Shown here in pieces: positions 51,901-61,005 of a stretch of 64,000 nt of DNA. A program made the translations under genes and the position numbers. Source of the DNA: Brettanomyces bruxellensis (lineage: Eukaryota; Ascomycota; Pichiomycetes; Pichiales; Pichiaceae); contig NC_054688.1 of the NCBI RefSeq assembly GCF_011074885.1, positions 496,001 to 560,000 of the forward strand. Direction: 5' to 3'. How positions within the stretch are numbered: position 1 is the first letter of the stretch; every line of letters starts with the position of its first letter. The notes beneath the pieces are model-generated. The model worked only from the letters and a program-made list of their open reading frames with translations, was not told where the DNA came from and ran no database searches.

Positions 51901-52910
51901 TCAGCAAAACTTCTTAATGCATTAATGTTCTTTCTCGTAAGCTTTTCCTTGAAAACATCACGGGCATCTCCAATCATCAAGGGGCAAACCTTTTCCTCAT
52001 CAGCTAGATCCGACTCATCATCAGAAATTTCGCTTAGGGAGTGCGCTGCTGGGGATTTAACAACATTCTTAATTCCATTTTGAGATCGGATGGTGTTATT
52101 CATTGCATTACTCCTAGCCGAATTTTCAGTTTTTGGCATATTTTTTGCCGCAAGAGATAAAGTACCATCCAAAAACCTCTTTAGCTTGCTGGTATGAGTA
52201 TTGGCTTTATTATCAACATTACCAGGGAAAGAATTGTCACAAATTTTATCTAGTTTCGTACCATAATTGCTGTAATCAGTTGCCAAACGATGCGAAGCAT
52301 CGGCCATAGCATTTTTACTACTGTAATAATATTCGTAATGCTTTCTGAGATTGATAATCTTGAGCCAGAGATCATTAAGATAGGAGTCATTCCGCACAAT
52401 AAACATCCAAGAAAACACGCTGATTTCATAGATTATCGGAAAATGGTAAGTGGAACCTCTTTTTGCTGTGAACAATATATTTGAATTTGATACGCAATCA
52501 AGTAAGTCCGCATTATCAAGAGAGTTAAGCGACGCATTTAAAGAATTTGTTCGATGAGAATTCTGTGATACCATAACTTTCTGCTTTAAATCCATGTTTT
52601 GGTGTTCAAGTTGCTTGATTTTCTGCTTCAACTGATTGTTCTCCCTCTCCAAAGGAGTACCATAATCCGTAACTCTTGCTCCTGGAAATTTGAGTTCTTC
52701 TTCACGTAATGGCTTTGCCCAACTTGGTTCTAAGTAATGACACAAATGAGCCACACCATTTTTGATACAATTTGTACATTGCGGCTTCTTTTTATCGCAT
52801 TTAACTTTTCTTCGTCGACATATGGTGCATGATATTGGAACTCTGTTTCTTCTTCTTCTTTTTGGTTTTGGCTTTTGCTGAGGCTGTCGAGAGCCTTTTA
52901 TTTTAACCAT
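48978..52910 (-). CDS. HAP1: Zn2Cys6 transcription factor, Hap1-like
   Basis: The 1310-residue protein begins with a basic stretch and a Zn2Cys6 cluster at C28-x2-C31-x6-C38-x6-C45-x2-C48-x8-C57. The surrounding RNRVPISCTICRRRKVKCD and GVAHLCHYLEPSWA match Hap1 closely. A coiled-coil dimerisation segment follows (about 86-112), then a fungal factor middle-homology region (about 450-1000). The tail is acidic and aromatic (DDFFGDDFFYDFPDGDSG, near 1190), a likely activation domain. Hap1 is the heme/oxygen-responsive activator of respiratory and sterol genes. Only two Cys-Pro motifs that could bind heme are seen (VCPL, C309; KCPI, C389), fewer than in S. cerevisiae Hap1. Heme response is therefore uncertain. 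Confidence 0.78.
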   Translation of the reverse strand: MVKIKGSRQPQQKPKPKRRRRNRVPISCTICRRRKVKCDKKKPQCTNCIKNGVAHLCHYLEPSWAKPLREEELKFPGARVTDYGTPLERENNQLKQKIKQLEHQNMDLKQKVMVSQNSHRTNSLNASLNSLDNADLLDCVSNSNILFTAKRGSTYHFPIIYEISVFSWMFIVRNDSYLNDLWLKIINLRKHYEYYYSSKNAMADASHRLATDYSNYGTKLDKICDNSFPGNVDNKANTHTSKLKRFLDGTLSLAAKNMPKTENSARSNAMNNTIRSQNGIKNVVKSPAAHSLSEISDDESDLADEEKVCPLMIGDARDVFKEKLTRKNINALRSFADNSKQECDDVCYKTPPTVICSPKSPEPIKLPKDQESLKNNPSDSGKTRKVQKCPIKNEAASNSSFSDATVSFSSSLHGKEEFSKKRTFSEGSTSHRIKRLKKLSPSEVKGLNYNNTEEVLSIIEKYLPGRKVVWLLIDRFFEKLYLQMPYLDEESFRICMASIIGPRDLDVQRITIRNIGTHYCEEFLSVCLMLIIIRLSWLSLPSKISNNLSPEDKILMKPENLVTMVLVDMVKEVFSSAKLMGKPSLVIFQVGLYLKIYNILAPEDGFDVDDTFTDGGSNEGKRKKKKTGSLKSVNDLSGDLSYEAPSINSPNFMAMLVQLGRTIGLNRDPLNFRNFYSSVDPIANSRLFRKRHLWRKLWYGLLYLSIECNLSMGDYKKGLPIELDLDPTLGSVNKTWDSRLPGGVEQGVLEKAFYGVALEKEQIVVNNFRDSIAVYHLLYMAMSSLMRVDQPSSTRAIAKIMNKLLDLISEKSRLGLNTAFLLKRDDDEKLKSLNLRSRISLSDTRFGKSVRVYKLRLYLIIKSMLFALNYLLLINHEQKFNRLIADKSSTLTGIAKQKQYITTYFEGTLLLAVDNFNAFIQLLGNTSKNLSNCGSELITYPYLLILNHRSHEFLISLILRLQQNSPLIADIIQKNGIDKDELLSRMFRYLKTFLEKLESLTGSYYYAWRLKKMVKFFYNILVHSKKLFGVGFNLVKDASGNNPDERRNLISRDHQIQLQKSHELQQLQQSQDSPNVHPTVLKNGPTSAFEIAFGTSKLPPVTDYADTNVIPCRRYKQTFHRDMHLSNDKQQQPKISVQHSESQMRGEIQPHNSVGSDIQDPSSQNITHGLANGFQANPQMDDFFGDDFFYDFPDGDSGLLGDAFDTISYNGAPKLTIDNNSPSLGLYPAEASTRTNISGPLLSSTSGANMFVGNAYNSLNEIDFTNVDLNSQLDEVTSRENSNSGINDQLTDDDNHLSGLSNLHLQFTDP

Positions 52911-54025
52911 AACGTATGTAATTCAATACCGTGAAATGACTATTATTTGTATCACCTTAAATATGCCTGGTCTCTAGATCTTGTGGTATTTCTTGATGCG
53001 TCTATTCTTAATAGATAGATAAACAATAAACAGCACCAAACGTTAGATGCCGATGGGACTGCGAAAAATAGGTGCGCGAAATCAAAAAAAAAATATCGAG
53101 GAACCCCAGATTTGACTGATCGATTAGATAAATGTTTTCGAGCTCGGCGTACCGATGTATTCAAGTATCGAAAGTACAACAGAAAGGAACAAAATGAAAT
53201 TAAACGTAAATTTTCCAAGTGAACTAAACTGATCAAGTGAGTCCACAAATAAATCGATTGAGGTTGTTGGTAGAAGTTGAAACCTCCAGCCGTGCGTCTG
53301 CTAAATTTTCAAACACTAAAAATTCACTTGTGTTCCTTTTGTCCTCGGGCAACACAAAAATATAAATTTTCAGCTATTGAAACTATGATAATTGACTTCA
53401 AATAGAGTCTAGCGCTAGATCAGACTTATTTTCCTGTTATACGATGTGCCTGCTTAAGGGGAAAACTTACTGTGCCGGCCGGATAACGTACGTGACTGCC
53501 ATCAATAAACAATACAAAGTGATTATCAAAATACAAGACCTACTGTTGTACCTTTCCTAACTCCAACTACCTCCACAAAAAAGAAATAAACGGAAAAACA
53601 AAACGAAAAACGAAGACATGAACGCACGGTGAAAAATATTATTACGAACAGTGAAGCAAAAAGCTTAAGATACGTTGTTTGCCGGCCCGGTAATCGCAAA
53701 TTATGCATCTGGCCATTATTTCATTTATGGTGAAAATAGCTTTATCCGGAAACGTTTCTTAACACCGATATCTCACGCGCAAGTATCCCATGATGAGCAC
53801 ATAAATACTTTTTTCAAGAGTGATATTTTTCTGGGGATTCTATTATTTCTTGGTTAGGTAGTGTACACAAGACTAAAATACATAAATAAAAAGTCATTCA
53901 AAAATGGAAGTCGAAACATTATTAAAACCTTGAACTTCCAATAAAACAAAAACAAATGTTGACAATATCACCCAGCTTTTAATATAGAGCCATCTGCCAC
54001 TGTAATATAAGACATTTGTCATCTA
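52911..54025. other. HAP1-like promoter and REB1 3' flank
   Basis: About 1.1 kb. It includes GC-rich words (CCGGCCGGATAA near 53474 and GCCGGCCCGGTAA near 53681). The latter is one base from a Reb1 site (CGGGTAA). No convincing gene. Confidence 0.4.
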
Positions 54026-55876
54026 TCAAACAGACCTATACTTTTCTAGAAGTCTGTCAATTATTTCCGGAAACGTTTTACCCTGACATTGAACACTATT
54101 CTTCATTCCTTCGAAGCATGAATGTAAATCCTTACCCTTCCAGGCAGGTCTTGAAAAAACAGCCGCCAAAGCATCCCAGTCTATATGCTCTGTTTTCTCT
54201 TCTGACCATATCTCTTTCAACCGAGAAAGCAACCAGCGTTTAACATTCACTGTTGTATTTCCCTCTTCATATCGTTTTTGAAGCTTTTTCCATTTATATC
54301 TGCATTGAATACGGGAACGGGTACCATCCATCAGCTCGCTAACCTTTGTGAAGTTGATTCTTGGTGCTTTATCTGAATCGTGGGATTTCAGCATACCACT
54401 AATCACCTGTATCAATTTTTCCTCTTCCATGGGAGTCCATTTATCAGTCTTTCTATTTTCTCCACATTTGATGTAGTTTCTCCATCTGTCTCTACAATCT
54501 TCTGGCATTCTTCCCATTTTTTTCCCCACCAACTGCCACCGGCCATTAAACTGCTTACCAAGCTTTGCAAGCTGCTCATCTTCTTGCTTGGTCCATTTAC
54601 CTCTCACTTTAAATATGTGGTAAGATCTGCGCACATGCTTATATAATGAAGCTCTGCTTCTTTCAGGTAGGACTTCCTGTAGACATCGCCAAAAACAGTC
54701 CTTTTTCTTTCCGTTTGACCATATTCGCTGTTTCATTTGATCTATTGATATTCCAAAAATCCGACAGTACTCATGTATAAAAACATCCAACGCTGCAACT
54801 TCACTCACAGAGAAGTACTGTCCCTGAACCCCTCTAGGAACCTGCTCTTTGGCCTTTATAATAGCCTCTATTATTAAGCTGGATTCCTTATCATCATATA
54901 GACGAGCTAGAGATTTCAGCAGTGACCTTTTTGGTGATCTTTGATTCTCTTCCAATGCTTTTAGGGATCTGGAACGCTTGATTCCCCGGGGCTCTAGAGC
55001 TTTCTCTTCATGATTAGGAACATTTTCCTTATGAAAAGAAGTATTCTTGTCTTCAACTTTTAGCGGAATATCCTTACTTTGCTGCCTTTCTGCCTCGGCT
55101 TCCGCAACAGCTTGCTGAACTGCCTGGACGGCTAGATGCTGAACTTCTTTTTCTGCTGAAGAATCATCGATATCTGTTAGCTGAGATATCGCCTTGTCTA
55201 CATTTGCAATGTTTTCATTATCACTCTTTTTTGTATATGAATCCAAGCTCGTGAGACTTTCCAGCGTCTTTACGTTGAGTAAGGCGTCATGAATAAATGT
55301 TGTTGCATCAAGAGGACCTAACATAGTGGAATCATGATGAACCACTTTTCTATCAAAACCATTATTCCCGGTGCTTGTTTTTGATTTCAGATCAGATTTT
55401 GATGATTTAGTGTGATGTGAATGAGTATCGAGTACTGCTAAGTCACTAAAGCTATCGATACCATGAGCTATGCTTGAGTGATGATCTTTCATATTTATAG
55501 TTGTAGCAGGATCCTCTTTGGTGACACTACCTTCATTGACATAATCATCGTTTAGGATTCCAGCAGTCCATTGCTGGAATTCCAACTGGCTCATCGTATC
55601 TTCATTAGAACCATCTCTTTGCTGTTTTAACCCAGCTGACTCAAGGGTGCCTCGCACGAGTTTCAGCATTTCATCATCATATGGAACTGAACTCCGGTCA
55701 TTCTTTGTTGAAATACTCAGACGGTTGTCAAGATCTTCCAGAATACCAGACTTGCCTTTCTCGCCGTTTGAAATTACAGATTCAACTGTTAAACTGTTTT
55801 TATTCGAATTAGGAGGCTTTTCTTCAACATCAATCCTCTGGATGCCTTCATGATCTGCTTTAGATGACACCTTCAT
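54026..55876 (-). CDS. REB1: Myb-type general regulatory factor Reb1
   Basis: The 616-residue protein has an acidic/Ser-rich N-terminal half with a Gln/Ala/Glu stretch (about 225-260) and a C-terminal Myb-type DNA-binding region. Diagnostic blocks are KKDCFWRCLQEVLPERS, YKHVRRSYHIFKVRGKWT and GRMPEDCRDRWRNYIKCG, in the order found in yeast Reb1. Reb1 binds TTACCCG, clears nucleosomes at promoters and stops Pol I and Pol II. The paralogue Nsi1 shares the fold, but Reb1 is the single gene outside the whole-genome duplication. Two inverted Reb1 cores in its own promoter suggest autoregulation. The ATG at 55874-55876 is accepted. Confidence 0.88.
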   Translation of the reverse strand: MKVSSKADHEGIQRIDVEEKPPNSNKNSLTVESVISNGEKGKSGILEDLDNRLSISTKNDRSSVPYDDEMLKLVRGTLESAGLKQQRDGSNEDTMSQLEFQQWTAGILNDDYVNEGSVTKEDPATTINMKDHHSSIAHGIDSFSDLAVLDTHSHHTKSSKSDLKSKTSTGNNGFDRKVVHHDSTMLGPLDATTFIHDALLNVKTLESLTSLDSYTKKSDNENIANVDKAISQLTDIDDSSAEKEVQHLAVQAVQQAVAEAEAERQQSKDIPLKVEDKNTSFHKENVPNHEEKALEPRGIKRSRSLKALEENQRSPKRSLLKSLARLYDDKESSLIIEAIIKAKEQVPRGVQGQYFSVSEVAALDVFIHEYCRIFGISIDQMKQRIWSNGKKKDCFWRCLQEVLPERSRASLYKHVRRSYHIFKVRGKWTKQEDEQLAKLGKQFNGRWQLVGKKMGRMPEDCRDRWRNYIKCGENRKTDKWTPMEEEKLIQVISGMLKSHDSDKAPRINFTKVSELMDGTRSRIQCRYKWKKLQKRYEEGNTTVNVKRWLLSRLKEIWSEEKTEHIDWDALAAVFSRPAWKGKDLHSCFEGMKNSVQCQGKTFPEIIDRLLEKYRSV

Positions 55877-55999
55877 ACAACTTGAAAATATACCTGGCTG
55901 AAATAAAGCCTTGATCGTTAATCCTATTATGCGCTCCTTTATTTTACCCTAATAGGCAAGCTTCACCAATTACCACGGCTAATGTATTTTTTTTTGTGG

Positions 56000-56064
56000 A
56001 GGGTAACCTTTAAAATCCAATGGATCTACGAACTACAAGATAATTTAGATGAAGGGGTTACCCT
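56000..56064. promoter_or_regulatory. Inverted pair of Reb1 core sites in the REB1 promoter
   Basis: AGGGTAACC (56000-56008) and GGTTACCCT (56056-56064) are exact reverse complements, 47 bp apart, 124-188 bp upstream of the REB1 ATG. TTACCC is the Reb1 core, while the usual final G is T in both copies. The remaining spacer 55877-56283 shows only T/A runs. Confidence 0.55.
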
Positions 56065-56283
56065 GCAAAGAAAGAAAAATAAATTTGAAAAAAAGAGAGA
56101 GAAAAAAGCTGACGCGTCAATTGACGTTACATGAAAACTCTCCAAACAAAGGATACCTACCAGTTGAATCACTGTGACTACATATACACGATGTTATCAA
56201 AGATTATACTCTTATTACACGTCCACATTATATGGCCCGCATCTTATAAGCAACTAAAAAGATATACACTACCCTATCTTCAC

Positions 56284-57161
56284 TTAGAACTTGTCGAAAG
56301 TCTTGGACTTGTTGGTAGACTCAGTGGTGTTGACCTTAATAACATTGAATCTAACAGTCTTCGACAATGGTCTGCACTGACCAACGGTAACATTGTCACC
56401 CTCCTTAACTCTGAAACATGGAGAAACGTGAGCAGCAACATTCTTGTGTCTCTTTTCGTACCTGTTGTACTTTGGAATGTAATGCAAGTAGTCTCTTCTG
56501 ATGACGATAGTTCTGTGCATCTTAGTAGAGACAACAGTACCACTGAGGATTCTACCTCTGATAGAGATCAAACCGGTGAATGGACACTTCTTGTCGATGT
56601 AGGTTCCCTCAATGGCGGTCTTAGGAGTCTTGAATCCCAAACCAATATCCTTGTACCATCTCTTAGCTCTCTTGCTGACCTTGGACTTTGGGTTGCTGTA
56701 GATGTGAGGTTGCTAGAAAATATATTTATCGATGTTAGTAATGTTTTCCAAACGCCAAAGTTGAACATGTTAAGTGTTGTGCTTCACTAGTAATAATTAA
56801 GAATATGGTAACACAGATACATCATTGTACAATAAAAAAGCGATAACTTGATATCACTGGTACTGTAACAAAGATAACTATATGATAGTATTGAGCTCCA
56901 CTTAAACTGCTGATAATTGGGCGAGATTCCTCTTTTGGACGTCAAATCTTCACATTTTGTGTATTTTGTGAACACTTATTACTGTCCTCTCATTAAATAT
57001 AGTCCTGATGATATCATTTGCTGTCCTCCCTATGTAATATTGCTTCACTCTTTTCCCGTACAACACCAGATGCCCATATACACTTAACACTCTATGCTAA
57101 TTATTAAAATGCGTACCTTAAGATAAGCTCTCTCAGATTGGACAGTTAATTCGGTAGCCAT
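56284..57161 (-). CDS. RPS11: 40S ribosomal protein uS17 (Rps11), two exons
   Basis: Exon 1 (57117-57161) encodes 15 residues, [15 protein letters not shown]. The intron is 56713-57116 (404 nt), with 5' site GTACGC, branch point TACTAAC at 56734-56740 and 3' site TTTCTAG. Exon 2 (56284-56712) encodes 142 residues starting [11 protein letters not shown]. The joined 157-residue protein matches yeast Rps11 (156 aa), including [21 protein letters not shown] and [20 protein letters not shown]. The intron falls after codon 15, the same place as in S. cerevisiae RPS11A/B. uS17 binds 18S rRNA early in small-subunit assembly. No snoRNA is evident in the intron. Confidence 0.96.
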
Positions 57162-57556
57162 GTTGTATGCTTCTTCAAACTTGTCTTTTGGATATAACCT
57201 TTAATAAAGTAACAAGATGTTTGGTTGAGATGATATAAGTCTTTTTACTTAGTACCACTTCGAATATTTCTTTTTCCAAGAGTTTTTTTTCAGGCTGAGG
57301 GTACTTTCCATTCAGTTAAAAATTTTCCCCGGTGGTTCTTCTCACCTTTTGATTTAGTGCGGCTCCCAGAATTTCAGGCTACTTTTCCCACCTTATTTTT
57401 TTTTCTTACGCCTGCCCATTCAAAAATTAATTAATAGTGGTGTAAGGGGTACAAAATAAATAATCAAGACCACGTGATGAGCAAAACCCTACATACATCT
57501 ACATGTACATCGTAATCATAATCAACAATCATTCATTAACTTATCTCTTACAAGAC
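57162..57556. other. RPS11 promoter and cupin-gene 3' flank
   Basis: About 395 bp with T-runs near 57281 and 57400, typical of ribosomal-protein promoters, and CACGTG at 57472-57477. No gene seen. Confidence 0.4.
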
Positions 57557-58282
57557 TTAATGCTTACCAAGGAACCACTTAAGCTGACCTGCTTTTTCAG
57601 TACCAACAAGATTTTCCAAAACCTTCTTGCTTAGCATAAACTTATGGTCCTCAAAATCGAATCCTGGAACCACAATTTCACTTATTAGTAAATGGTCGTC
57701 CGCAGACTCACCATTTACGTCATCTAATTGAAGTAAGAAACTTGCCTTATAAACGCCACCTGGCACAACCCACCGTTCCACTTCACATCGATCGGTATTT
57801 AAGTCAACAACAAATGTTTTAAGTCGTCCATCTGGGTAAATGAGAACGTACCGACCTCTTCCTTTTTGTAAAATATGTATAATTCTTGATCTATTCACAT
57901 GAAAACGACCCATAGGTGCATCACACGTAATCAAATAATGAATTAGTGTTGAGTAATTTTTTAACGGACTTAGCTTCCTCTCTCGAGGAGAATTTGCCTG
58001 TTTAATTGTCAAGACGGGCTCATTTGAATCTCCCGATTGAAGATAATTACCTTTCCTACCATCATTATGACCAGGGTAATACGAATTCTACATCAATAAA
58101 GGAGACCAATCGGTTTCTTTAAAATAACCGCCTTCTGGATGCTTCTGTAGACCTAATCCCTTTATCAGTCTCTGCACTTTTTCTGAAGGTTTTACTATTC
58201 CTTTACAAGCATACGGAGGTTTTTCGATATCTGGCTTGTTGATGTCGCTCATTGTGTAAATTGTTTGTGAACTAAAAGACAT
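57557..58282 (-). pseudogene. Cupin_5/DUF985 protein (YML079W-like) with one in-frame stop
   Basis: One register is open from ATG 58280-58282 (or a second ATG at 58250-58252) to the stop at 57557, except for a single TAG at 58088-58090. Upstream of the TAG lies the family start LIKGLGLQKHPEGGYFKETD. Downstream lie STLIHYLITCDAPMGRFHVN, RIIHILQKGRGRYVLIYPDG and VVPGFDFEDH, all in the order of yeast YML079W (201 aa). The double-stranded beta-helix fold binds a small ligand, but its function is unknown. No intron with normal splice signals can remove the stop. It is a nonsense mutation, a heterozygous site, read-through or an error. The conserved downstream part argues for a recent event. Confidence 0.8.
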
Positions 58283-58669
58283 GTTGTTGCCGTTTGCTCC
58301 AATCAACAATTTTTGTTACCGGGTGGTAGATTAAAGGGATATGCTAATGAAAGGACCAAAGTACTCCTTCTCTGGAGAACATTTGATCTCGAGATACGAT
58401 TAGACATATACCAGGTGGAGATCGATCGATATACACCCCGCATTTTTTAATTTTTTTTTCTTCCGCCTGCTGCTTACTACAGGATCGTTACAATGTTCGA
58501 AAAATGAAAAACCAAACTATAGCCGCTATCATAAAAACCTATCAAGTATAATCACAATAGAATACGGAAAGAAATAAAACATACATACAAACCAACCAGA
58601 ATAATGCAATATCGTAAAAAAAATTAGAAGAGCGAGTGGCCGAATGCAAACAACTCGTTATCGCCTACT
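58283..58669. other. Cupin-gene promoter / GRX6 3' flank
   Basis: About 390 bp, AT-rich with a T-run near 58451. No gene or RNA seen. Confidence 0.4.
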
Positions 58670-59854
58670 TCAACTGTTAGATGGAGCATTGATTTTCTCG
58701 ATCTTAGCAGCGTTTCCAGCCCACTCCATGAAATTCTTGACAAATGTTCCCTCCTTGTGAAGTTCTATGATGTCATCGAATCCACCCCGACTAACACCCT
58801 TAACCATCAGGTTAGGAACAGTTCTACGGCCGGTTCTTTTACCGACATATTCCTGTAACTGGGGTCCGTATTTGTGCATATCTAGCTCCACAATCGCTGG
58901 AGATGGAGTGATCTCGTAGCTGCTCTTTAACAATTCCTTGAGACCTTTGGAATATGGACAGTATGTTTTAGAAAAGATAACCACAGGTGATAACTGCATA
59001 ATCTCTTGGAATTCTCTAGCTGCATCAAAACCCTTCTCCTTTTTCTCTTTCTTTTCCTTCGAGTCAAACGAATCTTCCACATCATTATCAAGCTGCTGCT
59101 TCAACTCCTTATTTGATTCGCTAGACTCATCTGCTTGCTGATCTTCATCATCTTCCACATCCACAAGTACATTATCCTCCTCCACCTCAGGCTTCTTTCT
59201 GGAGCTACGGAGCTGCTTATCAGCCTGAATTGCAGTGACTGGTGGCGCAGTTGCAGAAGAACCCACATCCTCAGAACTCACTGCTTCTCTTAATGTATCA
59301 TCACCTTTCAATTGTGCACCATTTTCCTTTTTGGAATCAGAAGACGAAGGCAAACTTGACTCATCCGAATTTTCATCACCTTGGCCTTGCTTTGCTCTGC
59401 CAGCGGCAGCTGCAACGGCAGCATCATCACCAGCCATAAGTGGAATATCACCTAAGGAGCCTTTGTTTTCCTCAGCTTGTTTCACCTTGGACTCATCTAT
59501 GATACCCGATTTCTCATCCTTAACCATTTCATTGGCGTTGTTAAGCTTCTTTGTATTCACTCTTATTGGCTCCTCCTCATTTTCTTCTTGTCCTTTGGAA
59601 TTTTGGTTATACGAATCACCAACTTTGCCACTCTTTGAGCCATCATCTTCGTTTACCACATTCTCCGGCACCAGTTTAGATGGATCAGATGAACTTTGAG
59701 AACCTTCTTGAAGTGTACTTTGCACTTTCGCTAGCGCTTGCTGCTTACCACTGGTTGCAGTTCCTGTCACGGAAATGAGCAATATGATAAATAAGCACAA
59801 AGCTGCCACACCCAGTATACGACGCTTTCTTGCGGTTAATAAAATCGAGGACAT
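58670..59854 (-). CDS. GRX6: Membrane-anchored monothiol glutaredoxin Grx6/Grx7
   Basis: The 394-residue protein has a type II membrane anchor (about residues 13-32, ILGVAALCLFIILLISV), then a 240-residue acidic linker rich in Glu, Asp, Ser and Lys. A C-terminal glutaredoxin domain (about 280-385) completes it. The active site is CPYS (C299), followed by the glutathione-binding TVPNLMVKGVSRGG. Length of the catalytic part and the VSRGG motif fit Grx6/Grx7 of the early secretory pathway, which protect the ER/Golgi lumen from oxidants. Yeast Grx6/7 have 231 and 203 residues, so the linker is far longer here. The ATG at 59852-59854 gives the short cytosolic tail expected. Confidence 0.85.
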   Translation of the reverse strand: MSSILLTARKRRILGVAALCLFIILLISVTGTATSGKQQALAKVQSTLQEGSQSSSDPSKLVPENVVNEDDGSKSGKVGDSYNQNSKGQEENEEEPIRVNTKKLNNANEMVKDEKSGIIDESKVKQAEENKGSLGDIPLMAGDDAAVAAAAGRAKQGQGDENSDESSLPSSSDSKKENGAQLKGDDTLREAVSSEDVGSSATAPPVTAIQADKQLRSSRKKPEVEEDNVLVDVEDDEDQQADESSESNKELKQQLDNDVEDSFDSKEKKEKKEKGFDAAREFQEIMQLSPVVIFSKTYCPYSKGLKELLKSSYEITPSPAIVELDMHKYGPQLQEYVGKRTGRRTVPNLMVKGVSRGGFDDIIELHKEGTFVKNFMEWAGNAAKIEKINAPSNS

Positions 59855-61005
59855 TTAAAGTTCTTAATGCTTTTCCCTTTATCACCGTGACCAAAAGTCT
59901 CCTTGTAATGATGACGACAAAAGTGTTCAGTAAATATAGGTTAGGATAAATAGATAGGATGGAATGTAAAGTCTGTAAAATACAAAAAGAAGAGCAAGTT
60001 CGAAAGGTCGTATCTTAGAGAAAGAAATAAATTAGTAAGAAAATAAAGCACAGGAGAAAAAAAAAAATAAGTATATTTAAGACAAAAACAGAACATGCAG
60101 AAAAAGCGAGACGGAGGAAATTTAAAGAAAGCTGGAAGCTCGATGATGCGGAAAGGAGCGAAAGGAATGGAGATCAAGAGAAAAAAAAAAGAAAATTGAA
60201 AATTACCCGGGGATCGCATAACAATAACTTCAGGCGCGTATGAAATTGAATAGAAAATATCTTGTGATTCATTTCCCAGAAAATACCGAGCTGGATCAAT
60301 AGGATCGGAAATGTAGTTAGAAGTGACATAAAGAGCCATTGAGCCTTGTTGAATTAAAATGATTTTAGGAATCGGTACGAAAATTATTTATGAGCTATCA
60401 AACCTACATAATCGATATTAGTATTTCAACATGAGCAGTAAGTGTACGTATCATTTAAAATAACAAACGCAACCCAAACCAGATATAGCAAAATAGATAC
60501 TACGTAATTGAAATATCGATCGAAATTCAAAGAGATAAACTCAGCAATAATTAGACGCGCGTCAAAGGAGGCGAAGAAAGAAATACCGAAGAGATATAAA
60601 TTGTCACTGTTTACCACAAAAAACCTAATCCGGTATTTTTCGCAACCAGCCATACACACAATAGTGTTTCTATTGTAAGGAACCTCGGAATTTTTTAATT
60701 TTTATTTTTTCTATAACCATGCCTGCTGAAGCCCGACTGGAGCTAAGCCCAGATGCCGGAAATGGATATACGGATATAAGGACTAAAGAGAGAAACGGAA
60801 AAGAAAACCAACTGTGACTCGTATTCAAACCAAGTAGTGATTCCAGTGTGGGAACGATTCAATAAATTTGATATAGTACCATAGCTGGAAATCATACAAG
60901 TAACAAACTACTTTATTGCTATCTTACTTTGGAGTGTGATCAAAAACATACGGATCAAACCTCAAGTAAACAACAAAGTATGTCATCCTTTAATGTATTC
61001 GTCGA
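59855..61005. other. GRX6 promoter region and MAP-kinase 3' flank
   Basis: About 1.15 kb. A consensus Reb1 site TTACCCGG is at 60203-60210, 350 bp upstream of GRX6. A 132-codon minus frame (59941-60339) starts with 45 residues of mixed composition and then becomes Phe/Leu-rich through the A/T tracts. A 75-codon minus frame (60426-60653) has one hydrophobic stretch. A 32-codon plus frame begins at 60719. None is supported well enough to call a gene. Confidence 0.4.
60203..60210. promoter_or_regulatory. Consensus Reb1 site upstream of GRX6
   Basis: TTACCCGG is a full match to the Reb1 consensus. Placement in an intergenic region upstream of GRX6 fits a nucleosome-free-region organiser. REB1 itself is in this window. 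Confidence 0.5.

Noticed and set aside
56131..56790. 219-codon plus-strand frame across RPS11
   Set aside because: It is antisense to the conserved Rps11 exon and has no protein family features.
59941..60339. 132-codon minus-strand frame upstream of GRX6
   Set aside because: Only the first 45 residues look mixed; the rest is Phe/Leu from A/T tracts, and a consensus Reb1 site lies inside it. No splice site rescues the first part.
60426..60653. 75-codon minus-strand frame with a hydrophobic stretch
   Set aside because: No family, no promoter support, and composition like translated AT-rich spacer.
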